Source: Bryobacterales bacterium (GTDB lineage Bacteria > Acidobacteriota > Terriglobia > Bryobacterales > Bryobacteraceae). From it: a stretch of 8,149 nucleotides of DNA. Of the stretch, positions 6,222-8,149 are shown in pieces (position 1 is the stretch's first letter; each line of letters starts with the position of its first letter). The stretch covers positions 1-8,149 of the forward strand of contig JAEHDI010001169.1 of assembly GCA_016880505.1 (NCBI GenBank), read 5' to 3'. The notes below the pieces were generated by a model. That model did no database searches. It was not told the origin of the DNA and worked only from the letters and a program-made list of their open reading frames with translations. The position numbers and the translations under genes are program-made.

Positions 6222-8149
6222 TTAGCGCAGCAGCATGTCGATATACGGGGTGTCGGGCGTCTCGAAGGGGCGGTAGCGGTAGTCGCCATCGACGTAGACG
6301 ACGTTGCCCATCCAGTCCGTAGGGTCGGTCCAGAGGACCTTGCGCGGCGCGGCCGCTTTCACCAGATCCGCGAGGTCCCACTTCAGGCAGAAGCCCGGCA
6401 TCAGCGCCGCGTGAAGGTTGAAGTGCAGCGGGCGGTCCATCACCGCTCGTAGGCTGTGCGGGGTGCGGTCCAGCCAGACGCCTCCGATCCGCGCGTCGGT
6501 GGCCGCCGCCATCAACAGCCACACGCCGGCGGCATCGCGCGCCACCGCCCGGATCGAAGCCGGATCGACGTCGGCCCGCGCCGCCAGCAGATCCACACCA
6601 CGCTTGATATCGTACGCGCGCAGCCCCGGCATGCTCTTGCCGATCAGCCACGCGCGCGTGGCCGCCAGCCAGTCGCCGGGCAACTGCCGGATGCTGACGT
6701 TCCACGGCAGCCCGCGCGGCGACAGCGCCAGCACCACGGCCCCCTTCCGGGCAAGCTGAAGCGCGAGCGGCGACGGCGCCGGTCCGGTCTCGACGACCAC
6801 AATCCCCGGCCTCCGGACAGCCCCCCGCGGAATCAGCAGCGCCCCTCCGATCTCGAGCCCGCGCTCGGTCTCGAAAGTCACCGTCTGGGTCGTGATGTCG
6901 GCCGTCGACGCCTCGGCGACAACTTTCACGTTGAGGGGCGTCTCGGCGACGGGCCGCATCCAGTTTCTGAGCGCGTTGAGCAGTTCACCCGAGCCGCCGG
7001 ACTGCATTCTGCTCTTCGCTCCATCACGAATGGCTTCGTAAATGTCGCGCGACCCGAGGCCGGTCGAAACCTGGCCGGTTTTGGTCGCGAGAAGCTCGTG
7101 ATCGGGAAGGATCTCGACCTCTTCTTCGCGCGCGTCTCCCCGGCCGTCCTTCAGCCAGCGGATCATCCAGCCGTAGATCGCCTCGCGAACCGGCAGCGGC
7201 GTGCCGTGGCCTCCCGGTCCGATCACCCACGCGATTCTCTCCTCGGCCCCGTAGACCGAGTACCAGCGTTTCGCCTCCTGGTAGACCTGCCGCGCGCCCT
7301 CGAGCGGGAAGAAATCGTCGACTGTGTTCGCGATCAGCCAGGGCTTCGGCGCGAACAGCTCCACGTAATCCGTCTGGTCCAGTCCAGACGAAAGGAAGTT
7401 CGGGAGGCTCTGCTCGGAATCGCCGACCGATCCCGGGAACAGAATCCGGAACGAATTCATGTAGCAGGCCGGCGCGGCTACCTTGATGCGCGGGTCAAGC
7501 GCGGAGATGTAGGTCGTCAGCGTGCCGCCGCCGGAGCAGCCGGTACAGCCGATGCGCTCGGAATCGACCTCGGGCCGGCTGACGAGGTAGTCGAGCGCGC
7601 GCTTGGCATCCCAGATGCGATATCGCGCAAAGCTCTCGCCGGCGAGAATGCTCTGCGCGCCGGGCAGGAAATGCTGATCGGTGGATCCGCCCGCGAGCGA
7701 CTTGCCGGTCCGCTCATCGTAGGCTTGCAGCCGTTCGCCCTGGCCGATGGGATCGTAGACAAGGACGACGAAGCCTTTGAGCGCGAGGTTGGCCGCGATC
7801 AATTGCACGGCGGGTTTCCCCTGATCCCAGTGGCCGAGCGGCAGGAGCACGGCGGGATAGCGGCCCGCCTGAGCCGGACGGTACAGGTTCGCAGTCACCC
7901 AGACTTTCGGCAGGCTTTCGAAGACGACATTCTCGATGATGTACTTACCCTTGTCGATGCGGCCGGTGACGTTGGCGTTGAGCGGACCACTATAGTCGGG
8001 CAGCCCGCCGATCAGCTCGAGGATTTTCGCACGTACGTATTGCTTGCGCGCGTCGGCCTGCTCCGGTGTACGGACCTTCGCGATTTCGGCGGCGCGCCGG
8101 TCCAGCTGCTCCTGCGCGATACGGTCCATCCAGCCGAGCAGCCGGGACT
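6222..8149 (-). CDS. Tandem alpha/beta-hydrolase, acetylxylan-esterase-like (5' end missing)
   Basis: The first in-window Met is at 8129, giving 635 residues, but the frame stays open to the edge and the six codons before it read SRLLGW, which fits the protein's interior. So the N-terminus, perhaps with a signal peptide, is cut off. Numbering from that Met: the first domain (about 65-330) has the nucleophile elbow GCSGG with Ser199, likely acid Asp271 or Asp272 in TVDDFFP, and His308 in GPGGHGTP, a complete triad. The YDPIGQGER stretch (125-133) is typical of acetylxylan-esterase/dienelactone-hydrolase relatives. The second domain (about 415-610) repeats the fold, but its elbow reads ARDAA and carries Asp532 where Ser is expected. 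The likely role is ester hydrolysis, possibly deacylation of plant polysaccharide; the substrate is unknown. It ends in TAA at 6224-6222, convergent with gltA. Confidence 0.82.
   Translation of the reverse strand, partial: SRLLGWMDRIAQEQLDRRAAEIAKVRTPEQADARKQYVRAKILELIGGLPDYSGPLNANVTGRIDKGKYIIENVVFESLPKVWVTANLYRPAQAGRYPAVLLPLGHWDQGKPAVQLIAANLALKGFVVLVYDPIGQGERLQAYDERTGKSLAGGSTDQHFLPGAQSILAGESFARYRIWDAKRALDYLVSRPEVDSERIGCTGCSGGGTLTTYISALDPRIKVAAPACYMNSFRILFPGSVGDSEQSLPNFLSSGLDQTDYVELFAPKPWLIANTVDDFFPLEGARQVYQEAKRWYSVYGAEERIAWVIGPGGHGTPLPVREAIYGWMIRWLKDGRGDAREEEVEILPDHELLATKTGQVSTGLGSRDIYEAIRDGAKSRMQSGGSGELLNALRNWMRPVAETPLNVKVVAEASTADITTQTVTFETERGLEIGGALLIPRGAVRRPGIVVVETGPAPSPLALQLARKGAVVLALSPRGLPWNVSIRQLPGDWLAATRAWLIGKSMPGLRAYDIKRGVDLLAARADVDPASIRAVARDAAGVWLLMAAATDARIGGVWLDRTPHSLRAVMDRPLHFNLHAALMPGFCLKWDLADLVKAAAPRKVLWTDPTDWMGNVVYVDGDYRYRPFETPDTPYIDMLLR

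Noticed and set aside
5980..6705. 241-residue minus-strand frame spanning the gltA end and hydrolase end
   Set aside because: It overlaps two real genes and the hairpin between them; composition is that of a shadow frame.

Overview
The window is GC-rich and most resembles an Acidobacteriota genome of the Solibacter/Bryobacter type (Bryobacterales). The call rests on recognised protein style: a secreted fibre-like protein built from phage tail-fibre modules, an SGLT-like sodium symporter followed by a tiny two-helix membrane protein, a Flp pilin, and a large two-domain esterase-like hydrolase. This is inference; there is no rRNA or other marker gene to confirm it.

Layout. Positions 1-157 are non-coding and end in a strong intrinsic terminator whose U-tract stops only 13 bases before the first start codon. 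Positions 158-2317 (+) encode a 719-residue exported, fibre-like protein. A short intergenic stretch (2318-2458) carries a 9-base tandem repeat. A 62-residue Flp-type pilin follows at 2459-2647 (+). A good sigma70-type promoter (2680-2708) precedes a two-gene transport unit: a sodium/solute symporter (2753-4474) and, 6 bases later, a 72-residue two-TM protein (4481-4699). After 174 bases with no clear promoter comes type I citrate synthase, gltA (4874-6160, +). It converges on a minus-strand alpha/beta-hydrolase (6222 to the right edge), with a perfect 8-bp hairpin between them. The hydrolase reading frame stays open to the window end, so its N-terminus lies outside.

Function as a whole. I see no single pathway joining all the genes. 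The symporter and its small partner look like one unit. The fibre protein and the pilin are both surface or extracellular proteins and may serve attachment, but nothing in the sequence links them mechanistically. Citrate synthase is core metabolism. The hydrolase could act on acylated carbohydrate or a similar ester. I found no CRISPR array, tRNA, rRNA, transposase, reverse transcriptase, toxin-antitoxin pair or recognisable defence system. The points most worth a second look are the terminator in the leader of the fibre gene, the phage-fibre mosaic without any other phage gene, the 9-base repeat, the small symporter partner, and the internally duplicated hydrolase whose second half has lost its nucleophile.
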